The notes beneath the pieces were generated by a model, which did not search any database, was not told the DNA's origin, and saw only the letters and a program-made list of their open reading frames with translations. Shown piece by piece: positions 1-10,230 of a DNA stretch of 64,000 nucleotides. Source of the DNA: Micromonospora luteifusca (lineage in GTDB: Bacteria; Actinomycetota; Actinomycetes; Mycobacteriales; Micromonosporaceae); assembly GCF_016907275.1 (NCBI RefSeq), contig NZ_JAFBBP010000001.1, positions 1,240,001 through 1,304,000 on the forward strand, in the 5' to 3' direction. Numbering within the stretch: position 1 is the first letter of the stretch; each line of letters starts with the position of its first letter. The position numbers and the translations under genes are program-made.

Positions 1-644
1 GGGGCCGGGCCGGGTGGGACAGGGGTCGGCCGGTCGATCCGACGCAGGTCGGCCCGCCAGGCGCGCAGCCCGAGCACGCACAGGGCGAGGAAGACGAGGT
101 ACAGGACAGCGGTCAGGTGCAGCCCCTTGTACGCGTACAACGGGATGTAGATCAGGTCTGCGGCGATCCAGAGCCACCAGCTCTCCACCCGCTTGCGGGT
201 CTGCCCGTACGTCGCCAGCAGGGACAGCACCGTGGTCAACGCGTCCGGCAACGGCACCGTCGAGTCGGTGGCCCGGTCCAACAGGGCCCACAGCCCACCG
301 GTCAGCAGCACCCCGACGACGAGCAGCACCAGCCACTCCCGTCGCCCGGTCCGGCTCACCAGGAGACGGCTCCGCCGCTCGCCACCGAACAGCCAGTGCC
401 ACCAGCCGTAGCAGCCCAGCGCGACGTACACGACCTGGAGCCCCGCGTCGGCGTACAGGCCTGCGGTCCAGAACAGCAGCAGGAGCAGCAGGACGTTGGC
501 GATGCCGATCGGCCAGTTCGCGATCTTCTGCCGGGCCACCAACCACACGTTGAGCCCACCGGTCACGAACCCCAGCAGTTCCGCCCACGTGGTGCCCGCA
601 CCGGCCACCTGGAACGCGGTGCCGGTGAGCCAGTCAATGATCAC
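1..644 (-). CDS. pnuC: PnuC-like nicotinamide riboside/NMN transporter, 3' end cut by the window
   Basis: Integral membrane protein of the PnuC family, which imports nicotinamide riboside or related NAD precursors across the cytoplasmic membrane by facilitated diffusion coupled to intracellular phosphorylation. The translation is a run of hydrophobic segments separated by short polar loops, with the family's WLTGT start region, an NWPIGIANVLL-type segment and a late YIPLYAYKG motif. The start is a GTG; an in-frame TAG lies four codons upstream (654-656), so it cannot begin much earlier. About 214 codons are visible and no stop is reached before base 1, but the Pro-rich tail suggests the protein is nearly complete. 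It is divergent from the small monooxygenase-like gene at 727, with about 80 bases between them. I see no NAD-type riboswitch in that gap. Confidence 0.85.
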   Translation of the reverse strand, partial: MIIDWLTGTAFQVAGAGTTWAELLGFVTGGLNVWLVARQKIANWPIGIANVLLLLLLFWTAGLYADAGLQVVYVALGCYGWWHWLFGGERRSRLLVSRTGRREWLVLLVVGVLLTGGLWALLDRATDSTVPLPDALTTVLSLLATYGQTRKRVESWWLWIAADLIYIPLYAYKGLHLTAVLYLVFLALCVLGLRAWRADLRRIDRPTPVPPGPA

Positions 645-726
645 GATGCCACCCTAGGGGCACCGTCGACACCGGAACAGACCCCGCGTCGCCGCCGGCC
701 CTGCCCACCGTGGGAGGCTTTCCGAC

Positions 727-1020
727 ATGGTGCTTGAGGTCGCGCTAATCGACGTACTGCCCGGACACGAGGACGCGTTCGCCGCCGCGTACGCCGAGGG
801 TCACCCCGTGCTCGCCGGGGCAACCGGCTGCCGGTCCGTGCGGATGACCCGGGGAATCGAGTCTCCGACCCGCTTCGTGCTGCTGGTCGAATGGGACTCG
901 GTCGAGGCACACGAGGAGAACTTCCGGGCCACCGATCGGTTCGAGCAGTGGCGGGCGCTGATCGGGCCGCACTTCGCCGGGCCGCCCCTGGTCGAGCACT
1001 TCCTCGACGTGCCGGCCTGA
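727..1020 (+). CDS. Antibiotic biosynthesis monooxygenase (ABM) domain protein
   Basis: Single-domain protein of 97 residues with the ABM dimeric ferredoxin-like fold: a first strand (MVLEVALIDVLPG), a helix rich in Ala, a central strand ending FVLLVEWDS, and a closing strand VEHFLDVPA. Members are cofactor-free monooxygenases on aromatic polyketides, heme-degrading enzymes or stress proteins; the sequence does not decide which. A GGGAGG ribosome binding site lies at the right distance before ATG 727. It is transcribed away from pnuC and is followed by a tandem repeat rather than another gene, so it is probably monocistronic. Confidence 0.8.
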   Translation: MVLEVALIDVLPGHEDAFAAAYAEGHPVLAGATGCRSVRMTRGIESPTRFVLLVEWDSVEAHEENFRATDRFEQWRALIGPHFAGPPLVEHFLDVPA

Positions 1021-1032
1021 TTCGACGCGCCC

Positions 1033-1122
1033 GGCCCGTTTCGCCGTTCCGGCCTGGTTCAGGGTGCCGGCCCGTTTCGCCGTCCCGGCCTGGTTCAGGG
1101 TGCCGGCCTGGTTCAGGGTGCC
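1033..1122. repeat. 36-bp tandem repeat, two and a half copies
   Basis: Two direct copies of a 36-base unit (1033-1068 and 1069-1104, one difference) are followed by the second half of the unit (1105-1122). The half-unit core GGCCTGGTTCAGGGTGCC therefore occurs three times. The array sits in the 236-base gap between the ABM gene and the DUF5753 regulator. No gene is supported in the rest of this gap. Confidence 0.9.
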
Positions 1123-1256
1123 GGCCGTGTCGACGTGTCGGCTGAGCGACGCTGTCGTACCGCACGGTTATCGTGCCCTGCGCACGCGCCGGCCGCCGGT
1201 CCCGACGGGCTCGGGGGCGCCGGGCCCGGTGGCCGCGCGGCGCGCCGCCGTGGGCC

Positions 1257-2114
1257 TTATTCGCCGGCGCGGCGGGCCAGCGCGGTGACCGTCTCCTCCG
1301 CTGACAGTGCGGCCGCCAGCAACGCCTCGGTCATCCGCTCGTAGCGGTCGACGTCGAGCACCGTGGCCAACCGGACGTCGGTCGTCAACGCTTCGATCAT
1401 CACCGTCCGCGGGTCCGCCGGGTCGGGAAAGGCATAGCAGGAGTACGGCGTGAGCGGGTGCAGGCCGCCACCGGCCGCCCCCGGTGGCAGCAGCCGCACC
1501 GTGACATGGGACAGCCCGGTCACAGTGACCAGGTGCCGCAACTGTTCCCGCCAGACCGCCACCGGAAGGTCACCCCGGTCGCAGACGGCCGCGGCGAGCA
1601 CCGCCGTGTAACGCGGCGGGTAGGCCCGTCTCAGCACCTCCTGCCGCAGCGCCCGGGCGCGCACCTCCGCCTCCACGTCGACCTCCGGCGTGAGCTGGGC
1701 GCCGGCCGCGACCAGAACCCGGGCGTACGCGGGCGTCTGGAGCAGCCCCGGCACGACCGTCGGCTGGTACTCGACGATCTCGGCGGCACCCGCCTCCAAC
1801 TCGGCGTAGGTGCGCTGCCGTTCGCTCATCTCGCCCAACGTCTTCCACCAGCCTCGGCTGGTCGCCGCGTCCCGGGCGATCACGATCAGCGCGTCCCGGG
1901 CCGGCGTCGGCACCTTGTAGATGTCCAGCAGATCGAGCACATCGGCCAGATCCGGACGGCTCTGACCCAGCTCGATGCGGGACAGTTTCGACGTCGAGGC
2001 CCAGCCCAGCCGGTCGCAGACCTGCTCCAGGGTCAGCGCCTCGCGCCGACGTAGTTGGCGCAGTTCTGCGCCCAGACGTACACGTCGAATGACAGGACTC
2101 GTTGGCAGCGGCAT
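1257..2114 (-). CDS. XRE-type HTH regulator with DUF5753 domain
   Basis: 285-residue regulator. Residues about 12-65 form a helix-turn-helix of the XRE class (LTLEQVCDRLGWASTSKLSR, then a helix starting RIELGQSRP). The rest, from about residue 100, matches the DUF5753 ligand/partner domain typical of actinomycetes, including VEYQPTVVPGLLQTPAYAR. Members often work with a neighbouring DUF397 protein in differentiation or secondary metabolism; no DUF397 gene is visible on either side here, so this is an orphan copy. ATG start at 2114 within an otherwise empty divergent region. Its target is unknown. Confidence 0.85.
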   Translation of the reverse strand: MPLPTSPVIRRVRLGAELRQLRRREALTLEQVCDRLGWASTSKLSRIELGQSRPDLADVLDLLDIYKVPTPARDALIVIARDAATSRGWWKTLGEMSERQRTYAELEAGAAEIVEYQPTVVPGLLQTPAYARVLVAAGAQLTPEVDVEAEVRARALRQEVLRRAYPPRYTAVLAAAVCDRGDLPVAVWREQLRHLVTVTGLSHVTVRLLPPGAAGGGLHPLTPYSCYAFPDPADPRTVMIEALTTDVRLATVLDVDRYERMTEALLAAALSAEETVTALARRAGE

Positions 2115-2322
2115 CCCGGCCTCCCCATCGAGGGAGACTACGCAGGACGATCACCCAGTGCAATAGCTCGCTCGCTCACCGCAATCAGGGCATTCGGCGC
2201 GGTCGCCCGATCGGACCGGCCCGGACCTGCGCCTCGACCCGTCGGCGGGCGGTGCCAGGCGGGGAGTCTGGGCCGGTGCGGGAGGCCCTCGCCGGCCCGG
2301 CCGGGTCCCCATGCCAGGCGTG

Positions 2323-2379
2323 CCCGGCTCAGGGCCAGACCGGCCCGGCTCAGGGCCAGACCGGCCCGGCTCAGGGTCG
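2323..2379. repeat. 21-bp tandem repeat at the 3' end of the VOC gene
   Basis: Two identical 21-base units (2323-2343 and 2344-2364) and a partial third (2365-2379), core CCCGGCTCAGGGCCAGACC. The third copy overlaps the stop codon of the VOC gene (2371-2373), so the array has grown directly from the end of that gene. Nothing else is seen between 2115 and 2370. Confidence 0.85.
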
Positions 2380-2739
2380 GTAGGTGCCGAAGGCCCAGAC
2401 GTTTCCGGCCAGGTCGCGGGCGGCGTAGTCGCGGGAGCCGTAGTCGGTGTCGAACGGCTCTCGGGTGATTTCGGCACCGGCCGCGCGGGCCTGAGCGCAG
2501 TGGGCGTCGACGTCCGGCACCGCCACGTAGACCGGGCAGTCGTCGTCGGCCGGCCGGGGTTTCGCGTCGGCCCGACCGCCCAGCATGATCATGCCGGTGT
2601 CGAGGACGAGTTCGGCGTGCGCGACCGTGCCGTCCGGTGCCTCGTGCACGGCGTGCACCTGGAAACCGAAGGCGGAGCAGAGCCAGTCGATCGCGGAGCG
2701 GGCATCGGGGTAGCGGATGACGGGATAGACGGTTCGCAT
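2371..2739 (-). CDS. VOC (glyoxalase/bleomycin-resistance) family protein
   Basis: 122-residue protein with two beta-alpha-beta-beta-beta modules of the vicinal oxygen chelate fold: the first begins MRTVYPVIRYPDARSAIDWL and includes VAHAELVLDTGMIMLGG, the second includes VAVPDVDAHCAQARAAGAEI and ends RDLAGNVWAFGTYRP. The closest class is the PhnB/YdcJ-like group of small VOC proteins, whose substrates are usually unknown. The ATG at 2739 is chosen because the fold starts there; the longer open frame upstream is out-of-frame shadow of the AraC gene. It lies directly downstream of and in the same direction as the AraC regulator, a pairing often seen in actinomycetes, so co-regulation is likely. 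Confidence 0.85.
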   Translation of the reverse strand: MRTVYPVIRYPDARSAIDWLCSAFGFQVHAVHEAPDGTVAHAELVLDTGMIMLGGRADAKPRPADDDCPVYVAVPDVDAHCAQARAAGAEITREPFDTDYGSRDYAARDLAGNVWAFGTYRP

Positions 2740-2813
2740 GACCCATTCTGCGGCTGGCGGGCCCGCTCCGGATTGGACGAATGTGACCTCGGCGGGTCGC
2801 CCACTGAGTGGTG

Positions 2814-3722
2814 TCAGCCGCCCATCGACCGGGCGGCGAGCAGCGCGGCCGGAGTCGCCCCCGCGAACTGGTGAAAGTCCCGGATCAGGTGGGACTGGTC
2901 GTAGTAACCGCATCGCGCCGCCACCGCGGCCCAGTCGACGGCCCGTGTCACGCCGGGCGATCCCGCACCAGCCGCGGACTCGGTCGGCGGCCCGGCACCC
3001 GTCCCGGCCACCGCATTCGGCCCGATGGTCGCGCCCACGTCGGTCAGTGCCGCGTACGCCTGCTGGAAGCGCAGCAACCGGGCGACCATCTTGGGCGGCA
3101 GCCCGACGTCCTGCCGGAACCGGGACGCGAGGTGCCGCCGGCTCCAGCCCAACTCGTGGGCGAGCACACCCACACCCCCTTGCCCACCACAGGCGACGAG
3201 CCATCGCCACGCCCAGTCCAGCCGGGCGTCCACCGGCGGGGACGCCGCAAGCCGGCCGGCGAGCACCCGGTCGAGCAGGGCGAACCGGTCCGGCCAGCCC
3301 GCCGTCTCGGCGAGCCGGTCGCGCAGCCGATCCAACCAATGGCCCGGGAGCTGCCCGACGCCCACGGCCCGGTTGGTCAGCTCGCTCAGCGGCAGACCGA
3401 GGAGCCGGCGGGCGGTCAGTGGGGCGAGCAGCAACTCGACGCCCTCCCCCACACCCACCGTGCGTGTGGTGCACCAGCCGTCGAAGGTGCCAGCCACGAA
3501 CGAGTCGACCTTCGTGGCCCCGCGCTCTGCGTTGCGCGGGTCGGTCACGTCCAGCGGAGCACCCCAACCAAGGATCAGCACCACGAACACGCCCGCCGAC
3601 TCCCGCCGGACCAGCGGCACGTCGGCCCGTTCCCGGTAGCCGACGTACCGATCGACGAACGGACGCAGCCGGACGTCGGGCAGCCCAAGAACCATCTCCC
3701 CGACCGGTGCCACCGCCGTCAC
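2814..3722 (-). CDS. AraC family regulator with an insertion between its two HTH units
   Basis: 302-residue regulator, GTG start at 3722. The N-terminal part is an uncharacterised sensor domain. The C-terminal DNA-binding region has the first HTH at about 187-232 (VGVLAHELGWSRRHLASRF) and the second at about 263-300 (AAVAARCGYYDQSHLIRDF). Between them there is a Gly/Ala/Pro-rich stretch of roughly 30 residues (TGAGPPTESAAGAGSPG) where other members have a few. The linker normally forms a rigid helix, so this is odd. It is followed by the VOC gene, its likely target, with 74 bases between them. The effector is unknown. Confidence 0.85.
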   Translation of the reverse strand: MTAVAPVGEMVLGLPDVRLRPFVDRYVGYRERADVPLVRRESAGVFVVLILGWGAPLDVTDPRNAERGATKVDSFVAGTFDGWCTTRTVGVGEGVELLLAPLTARRLLGLPLSELTNRAVGVGQLPGHWLDRLRDRLAETAGWPDRFALLDRVLAGRLAASPPVDARLDWAWRWLVACGGQGGVGVLAHELGWSRRHLASRFRQDVGLPPKMVARLLRFQQAYAALTDVGATIGPNAVAGTGAGPPTESAAGAGSPGVTRAVDWAAVAARCGYYDQSHLIRDFHQFAGATPAALLAARSMGG

Positions 3723-3798
3723 CCTCGCCCGCCCTTCGCGCGCCCCGGCCGGCCGCGCCCAAGCGGAGCGCTCGTCGTGGCCAGCCGGGTGGTGGCCG

Positions 3799-5907
<2,109 letters not shown>

Positions 5908-6206
5908 GCCAACAACGGTACGCCGGAGGTCCGACAGGAACGGCCGTCACGCCAGGTACGTGACCGGCTTCAATATTCCCATTGTGTGGCACATGTCACC
6001 GGGACTACCCTCTCCATGTAGGCCGCTCGCGGCGGCCGACCGGGCCGGTGGCCAGGCCGTCATCACGGCCGGCCACCCCCGGCACTGCGGTCGCAGCACC
6101 CGGCTTGTCCGGCGTGCGCACCCGTGTGGTCGCGCTCGAGGCGCAGACCGGCCGCCGCGAGCGCCCCTACTCGTCACCCCGGTGCCTCCCCGCCCGTTTC
6201 ATCTCC

Positions 6207-8621
6207 GTGGACACCTCTGCGACCCCGTCTCCCGACACCACCACCCCCAGGGGCACACCGCCCGGCGCCAAGCCGCCCGGTCCCACGCCGCCCGGCGCCA
6301 AGTCACCCGGTTCCGAGCCGTCCAGCGCCAAAGCGTCCGGTGCCAAGCCGTCCGGTCCCGAGCGGTCCAGCACCAAAGCGTCGGGCGCCAAGCCGTCCGG
6401 TCCCGAGCGGTCCAGCACCAAAGCGTCCGGCGCCAAGGCTTCTGGTCCCGAGCGGTCCAGCACCAAAGCGTCCGGCGCCGAGGCTTCTGGTCCCAAGCCG
6501 TCCAGCACCAAGCCGTCGGGTGCCAAGGCACCGGGTGCCAAGGCACCGGGTGCTGAGCCCTCCGGTGCCGAGCCCTCCGGCACCACGTTCTCCCGTGCCA
6601 CGCGGCCCGCTGCCAAGCCAACCGGCGCCGACCCCTCCGGCACCAAGCCCTCCGGTACCGCGCCGTCCGGTGCCAAGCCGCCCGCTGCCAAGCCGTCCGG
6701 TGCGAAGCCGTCCGGTGCCAAGCCGTCGGGCGGTGGGAGTCCCGGATTTCTCCGCGGCGGGATTGCCAAGTTGCCGGGTGCCCCCAGTGCCGCGGCAGGT
6801 GCCGGAGCCGTCCGGCCGGGGCGTGGCACCGGGCGTCACCGCACAGGATCGGCCCGCGCGTCCGCAGCCTTCCCGAGCACCGCCAGCGGGTCCACCACCA
6901 GCCGACCCGCCACCGACCGACCGGCCACCGACCGACCGGCCACCACAGATCGGCCCGCCGCCGCCCACCGAACCGCCGCCGCCAGCCGAACCCCTGCCGC
7001 CCGAACCGCCGCCGCCCGCCGAGCCACCCCCGCCAGCCGGGGACCCGAGAAGTCCCCGACCACCACGCGTCCCGAGGGCACCGCCGACACGGCCGCCGAC
7101 ACCGCAGGTCCGGCCCCGGCCAGCCGCCGCAGACGTACCCTGCTGATGTTGCTCGGTCTGACCGCGGTGACGTCCGCGACGGCGTTGGTTCTCGGACTGT
7201 TGAGCTGGGCGCCCGAACCGCCCGAGCCGGCCCGGCCGCTGACCCTCACGGAGGGCGAGCGGCTGGCCGCCATGCGGGTCACCAATCTGCGGGACCTGCG
7301 CGCCGGGGTCCGCGTCACCGCCGGCACCGACGCAGCCCGGATCGAGCTGGTGGGCTGGGTGGACTGGTCGCGGTCACTGCTCTACCTCGACGTGGGCGGG
7401 CCGGGCGCGGGTGCCGAGCGCGGGCTGTTGCAGAGAACCGGCCAGGTGTTGGTGATCCGGCCCGACCCGGCGGCGGTGCCCACCCCCGCCGCACCCCCAC
7501 TGGTGCCGCCGGCGGACCGTTGGCGGCTGCACCGCCTGGCACCCGGAGCGAGTCTGGCACCGGTGCTCGACCTGCTCCTCGGGCTCGCCGCCGACCGCCC
7601 GGACCCAACCCAGACGGCGCCGGGCAGCGAAGCGCGCTGGATTGCCCGGGACACCGTGGCGGGCGGCCCGGTGGACGTACTTCAGGCACCGCTGCCCACC
7701 GGGACCGCACCCGCCGCCAGCACCACACCGGGCGGCACGGCACTGGGCAGCACCGCAGCGGGCAGCACCGCAGCGGGCAGCACGGCACCGGGTAGCACGG
7801 CACCCAGATCGGACACCGGATCGGCGGGTACCGACCAGGACGGGCGGAGCCGGTACTGGCTCGACCAGGACGCCCGGCTGCACAAGCTGGTGACCCGACT
7901 GCCCGGCGTCGGCCCGGTCACGGTGATGTTCAACCGGGTGGACCGGCCGACACTACGGCCGGTGGATGCCCTCGGTGGCCGACCCGGTCTGCCCCGCGCA
8001 CTGACCGACGCCGAGCAGCGTCGGTTGGACCGGCTGCCGGCTCGGCTACGCGCTCAGGGCGGCGCCACGGTCACGCTGACCGCGCCGACGGGCACGGACA
8101 CGAACCTGCGGGGCGCCGGTTGGTTGAGCTGGACCGCGCGTACCGCGTACCTCTCGGTTGCCGATCTGGGCGTGCCGGATCGGCGGACCCTGCTGCGACG
8201 CGACACCGCCGGCGTGGCCCGGGTGGACCTGCCGGCGGCCGCCGCTGGCGGCGGAACGGCGGAGGCGCCGGGCCGGCCACCGTTGCCACCCCCGGCCGGG
8301 GCGTGGCGGGTCTCCCGATCCGGCGGTGACGACCTGAACCTACTGGTCGACACCGCGTTGGCCGCCGGGTCGGTCGGGCAACGCGGCGCGGCCGTGCGAA
8401 TACGCGAGGACGTCGCCGCCGGACGAACCGTGGACATCATCGAGGTGGGCCCGGCCGACGCGCGGCTGCGCTACTGGATCGACCGCGACGGGTCGCTACT
8501 GCGGCTGGAGCTGCACACCGACGCCAACGCCTGGGCTCAACTAGATCTGCACCGAGCCGTGGTGCCCCGACTGGCCCCGGTGCCCCGCCCGGCCCCGAAA
8601 CCCCGACCCGGCACCCGCTGA
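6207..8621 (+). CDS. Membrane protein with repetitive Ser/Pro/Gly/Ala/Lys stalk and duplicated extracytoplasmic domain
   Basis: About 804 residues if begun at GTG 6207 (VDTSATPSP); GTG 6114 and an unlikely TTG 5982 are in the same frame and no start has a good ribosome site. Residues about 12-175 are a low-complexity array of five-residue units such as PSGAK, followed by Ala/Thr/Arg-rich sequence. An Arg cluster and one hydrophobic segment (about 309-338, LLMLLGLTAVTSATALVLGL) form a membrane anchor, so the repeats are predicted inside and the rest outside. The outer part holds two related domains of about 200 residues, each with a WVDW/WLSW strand, a PPADRWRLHRL or PPAGAWRVSRS segment and a closing RYW(L/I)D(Q/R)D motif (about 549 and 754). 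It recalls LppX/LprG-like lipid or ligand binding folds but I cannot assign it. Function unknown. Confidence 0.75.
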   Translation: MDTSATPSPDTTTPRGTPPGAKPPGPTPPGAKSPGSEPSSAKASGAKPSGPERSSTKASGAKPSGPERSSTKASGAKASGPERSSTKASGAEASGPKPSSTKPSGAKAPGAKAPGAEPSGAEPSGTTFSRATRPAAKPTGADPSGTKPSGTAPSGAKPPAAKPSGAKPSGAKPSGGGSPGFLRGGIAKLPGAPSAAAGAGAVRPGRGTGRHRTGSARASAAFPSTASGSTTSRPATDRPATDRPATTDRPAAAHRTAAASRTPAARTAAARRATPASRGPEKSPTTTRPEGTADTAADTAGPAPASRRRRTLLMLLGLTAVTSATALVLGLLSWAPEPPEPARPLTLTEGERLAAMRVTNLRDLRAGVRVTAGTDAARIELVGWVDWSRSLLYLDVGGPGAGAERGLLQRTGQVLVIRPDPAAVPTPAAPPLVPPADRWRLHRLAPGASLAPVLDLLLGLAADRPDPTQTAPGSEARWIARDTVAGGPVDVLQAPLPTGTAPAASTTPGGTALGSTAAGSTAAGSTAPGSTAPRSDTGSAGTDQDGRSRYWLDQDARLHKLVTRLPGVGPVTVMFNRVDRPTLRPVDALGGRPGLPRALTDAEQRRLDRLPARLRAQGGATVTLTAPTGTDTNLRGAGWLSWTARTAYLSVADLGVPDRRTLLRRDTAGVARVDLPAAAAGGGTAEAPGRPPLPPPAGAWRVSRSGGDDLNLLVDTALAAGSVGQRGAAVRIREDVAAGRTVDIIEVGPADARLRYWIDRDGSLLRLELHTDANAWAQLDLHRAVVPRLAPVPRPAPKPRPGTR
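6247..6735 (+). repeat. Coding minisatellite, 15-bp period with a 45-bp higher-order unit
   Basis: Codes for tandem five-residue units of the PSGAK/PGAKA/SGPER type in the stalk gene. Four consecutive 45-base units lie at 6351-6395, 6396-6440, 6441-6485 and 6486-6530, each encoding a variant of SGPERSSTKASGAKP with few base differences. The flanking units are more diverged. Such arrays change copy number by slippage. Confidence 0.85.
7745..7804 (+). repeat. Second coding tandem repeat, 15-bp unit x4
   Basis: Four 15-base units (7745, 7760, 7775, 7790) encoding GSTAA/GSTAP repeats in a linker between two parts of the first extracytoplasmic domain of the stalk protein. Independent in sequence from the upstream array. 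Confidence 0.85.
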
Positions 8622-8630
8622 GCGCGCCCC

Positions 8631-9830
8631 TCAGGGTCGCCAGTCGGTCTGCGCGGCCCACTGCTCGGCCCGCAGGTACTCCTCGTCGAACCACGGGTCG
8701 CCGGCCGTGCCAGAGTCGCCGGCCGGTGCCGAGTCGACCAGGTCCCGCTTGAGCTGCAGGTACGCGGCCCGCTGATCCGGGTCGGCACGCAGGTGGTCGC
8801 GCATCAGCAGCGCATACCGCCAGCCCGGCGAGCCCGCGACGCGCACGTGCAGCCGAACCGGGCGGGCCGGGTCCGCGCTGCCGTGCAGCCGCTTCTCCCA
8901 CCGACCACTGCCAGCCGGGCGCGGATCGTCCCACCACTGCCCCGGCACCCGCGGGAACCCGGCATTCGCCAGCCGGTCGGCCAGCGCCCCGTCGGCGTCA
9001 GTGAGGCTGGGCACAGCCACCTGCACGTCGATGACGTCCTGGGCGGCGAGGCCGGGCACCGCGGTTGAGCCGATGTGGTCGATGCGCAGGGCGTCCGAGG
9101 CGAGCGTGTGACGGATCCGGGCGGCCAACCGTGCGTACTGCTCGGGCCAACTCGCGTCGGTCCTCGCCAGGTCGACCCGGCCCGGCGGGACCACCCGCCG
9201 CTCGCGCAGGTTGTCGTCGTAGGGCAACAGCCGCTGCTGCCAGAGCGCGTCGACGGCATCGTGCAACGCCGCCAGACTCCCGTCGTTGCTGAGCACCACG
9301 TCCGCAGCCGCCCGGCGACGGGCGTCGTCGGTCTGGGCGGCGATCCGCCGCTCGGCCTCCGCGCGACCCATCCCCCGGTCGCGCGCCAGCCGGTCCAGTC
9401 GGGTCGTCACGGCCGTCTCCACCACGATCACCAGGTGGTACGTGGGCGCGAGACCAACCTCAACGAGCAGCGGTACGTCGTTGACGACGATCGCATCGGG
9501 TGCCGCCGCGGCGGCCAGCTCCGCAGTGCGCGCCCGGACCCGGGGGTGGGTGATCGCCTCCAGCCGACGGCGGGCGGCTTCGTCGGCGAACACCACCGCG
9601 CCCAGTGCGGCACGGTCCAACGCGCCATCGGCATCCAGCACCACGTCGGAGAAGGCGGCAACGACCTCGGCCAGCCCCTCCGTACCCGGGGCGACGACCT
9701 CCCGGGCCACCCGGTCGGCGTCGATGAGCACCGCCCCCCGCTCCACGAGCCGCGCGGCCACCGCGCTCTTGCCCGACCCGATCCCGCCGGTCAACCCCAC
9801 CCTCAGCACCCGACCAGTCAACCGGATCAT
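8631..9830 (-). CDS. coaE: Dephospho-CoA kinase fused to a GrpB/UPF0157 domain
   Basis: 399 residues from ATG 9830 (GTG 9809 is also possible; the longer open frame upstream is GC-rich shadow). The N-terminal half is CoaE, which phosphorylates dephospho-CoA in the last step of coenzyme A synthesis: P-loop GLTGGIGSGKS at 12-22, acceptor-site DADRVAREVV, and the lid region with RIAAQ. From about residue 215 a GrpB-like nucleotidyltransferase-fold domain follows (DHIGSTAVPGLAAQDVIDVQ, later WRYALLMRDHLRADP). The same fusion is known in mycobacterial CoaE, where the C-terminal part is reported to aid folding or stability rather than catalysis. It lies downstream of rpsA in the same direction but separated by more than 400 bases and a terminator. 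Confidence 0.92.
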   Translation of the reverse strand: MIRLTGRVLRVGLTGGIGSGKSAVAARLVERGAVLIDADRVAREVVAPGTEGLAEVVAAFSDVVLDADGALDRAALGAVVFADEAARRRLEAITHPRVRARTAELAAAAAPDAIVVNDVPLLVEVGLAPTYHLVIVVETAVTTRLDRLARDRGMGRAEAERRIAAQTDDARRRAAADVVLSNDGSLAALHDAVDALWQQRLLPYDDNLRERRVVPPGRVDLARTDASWPEQYARLAARIRHTLASDALRIDHIGSTAVPGLAAQDVIDVQVAVPSLTDADGALADRLANAGFPRVPGQWWDDPRPAGSGRWEKRLHGSADPARPVRLHVRVAGSPGWRYALLMRDHLRADPDQRAAYLQLKRDLVDSAPAGDSGTAGDPWFDEEYLRAEQWAAQTDWRP

Positions 9831-9999
9831 CGGCCAAGCCGGCAAACCCACCACGCTGGTGCTCACCAGCCCAGCGGCCAGCCCAGCCCAGCCCAGCCCG
9901 CCCCGGCCCGCCCGGCCCAGCACGGCCCCCGCTCCGGCCCGGCCCCGCCCCGGCCCGCCCGGCCCGGCCCAGCACGTCCGCCCGCGCCAGCCCCCGCGT

Positions 10000-10077
10000 G
10001 TGATCCACTCCATGTCGCCGATCTGGCGGTATCTCCCCCGGCGGATACCGCCATGTCGCCGACCTGGAGTGGATCAC
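10000..10077. repeat. Palindromic intergenic element, type A copy 1 (34-10-34)
   Basis: Two 34-base arms (10000-10033 and 10044-10077) pair at 30 of 34 positions around a 10-base loop. The arms begin GTGATCCACTCCATGTCGCC and end GGCGGTATC. A second element with the same arm and loop lengths and clearly related sequence lies at 48763-48840. No open reading frame is inside. Confidence 0.9.
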
Positions 10078-10100
10078 GCCCCGACGCCTACCGCGCAGGA

Positions 10101-10181
10101 GGACCCACCCGGGAGGACCCACGACCCGGGAGACCCACGACCCGGGAGGACCCACCACCCGGGAGACCCACCACCCGGGCA
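10101..10181. repeat. Short tandem repeat, about 17-18 bp unit
   Basis: Five imperfect copies of a unit of the form GACCCACGACCCGGGAG, differing by one- or two-base insertions. Lies between the palindromic element and the rpsA terminator. Confidence 0.8.
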
Positions 10182-10187
10182 CGGCGA

Positions 10188-10230
10188 AGGCCCCGCCCCC
10201 GGCGATCCAGAGATCGCGGGGACGGGGCCT
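10188..10230 (-). terminator. Rho-independent type hairpin after rpsA
   Basis: Long GC-rich stem (AGGCCCCG... pairing with ...CGGGGCCT) with a short loop around 10207-10213, starting 25 bases after the rpsA stop codon. A weak T-run follows in the minus-strand direction, as usual for actinomycetes. Confidence 0.75.

Noticed and set aside
1033..1122. CRISPR-like repeat array
   Set aside because: The units are directly adjacent with no spacers, so it is a simple tandem repeat.
6000..6011. Promoter TTGTGT-n18-TACCCT upstream of the stalk gene
   Set aside because: The boxes are weak and nearly 200 bases from the chosen start; not enough to annotate.
5982..6206. N-terminal extension of the stalk protein from TTG 5982
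   Set aside because: TTG without a ribosome site; the residues look like out-of-frame Arg/Pro-rich translation. GTG 6207 or 6114 is more credible.
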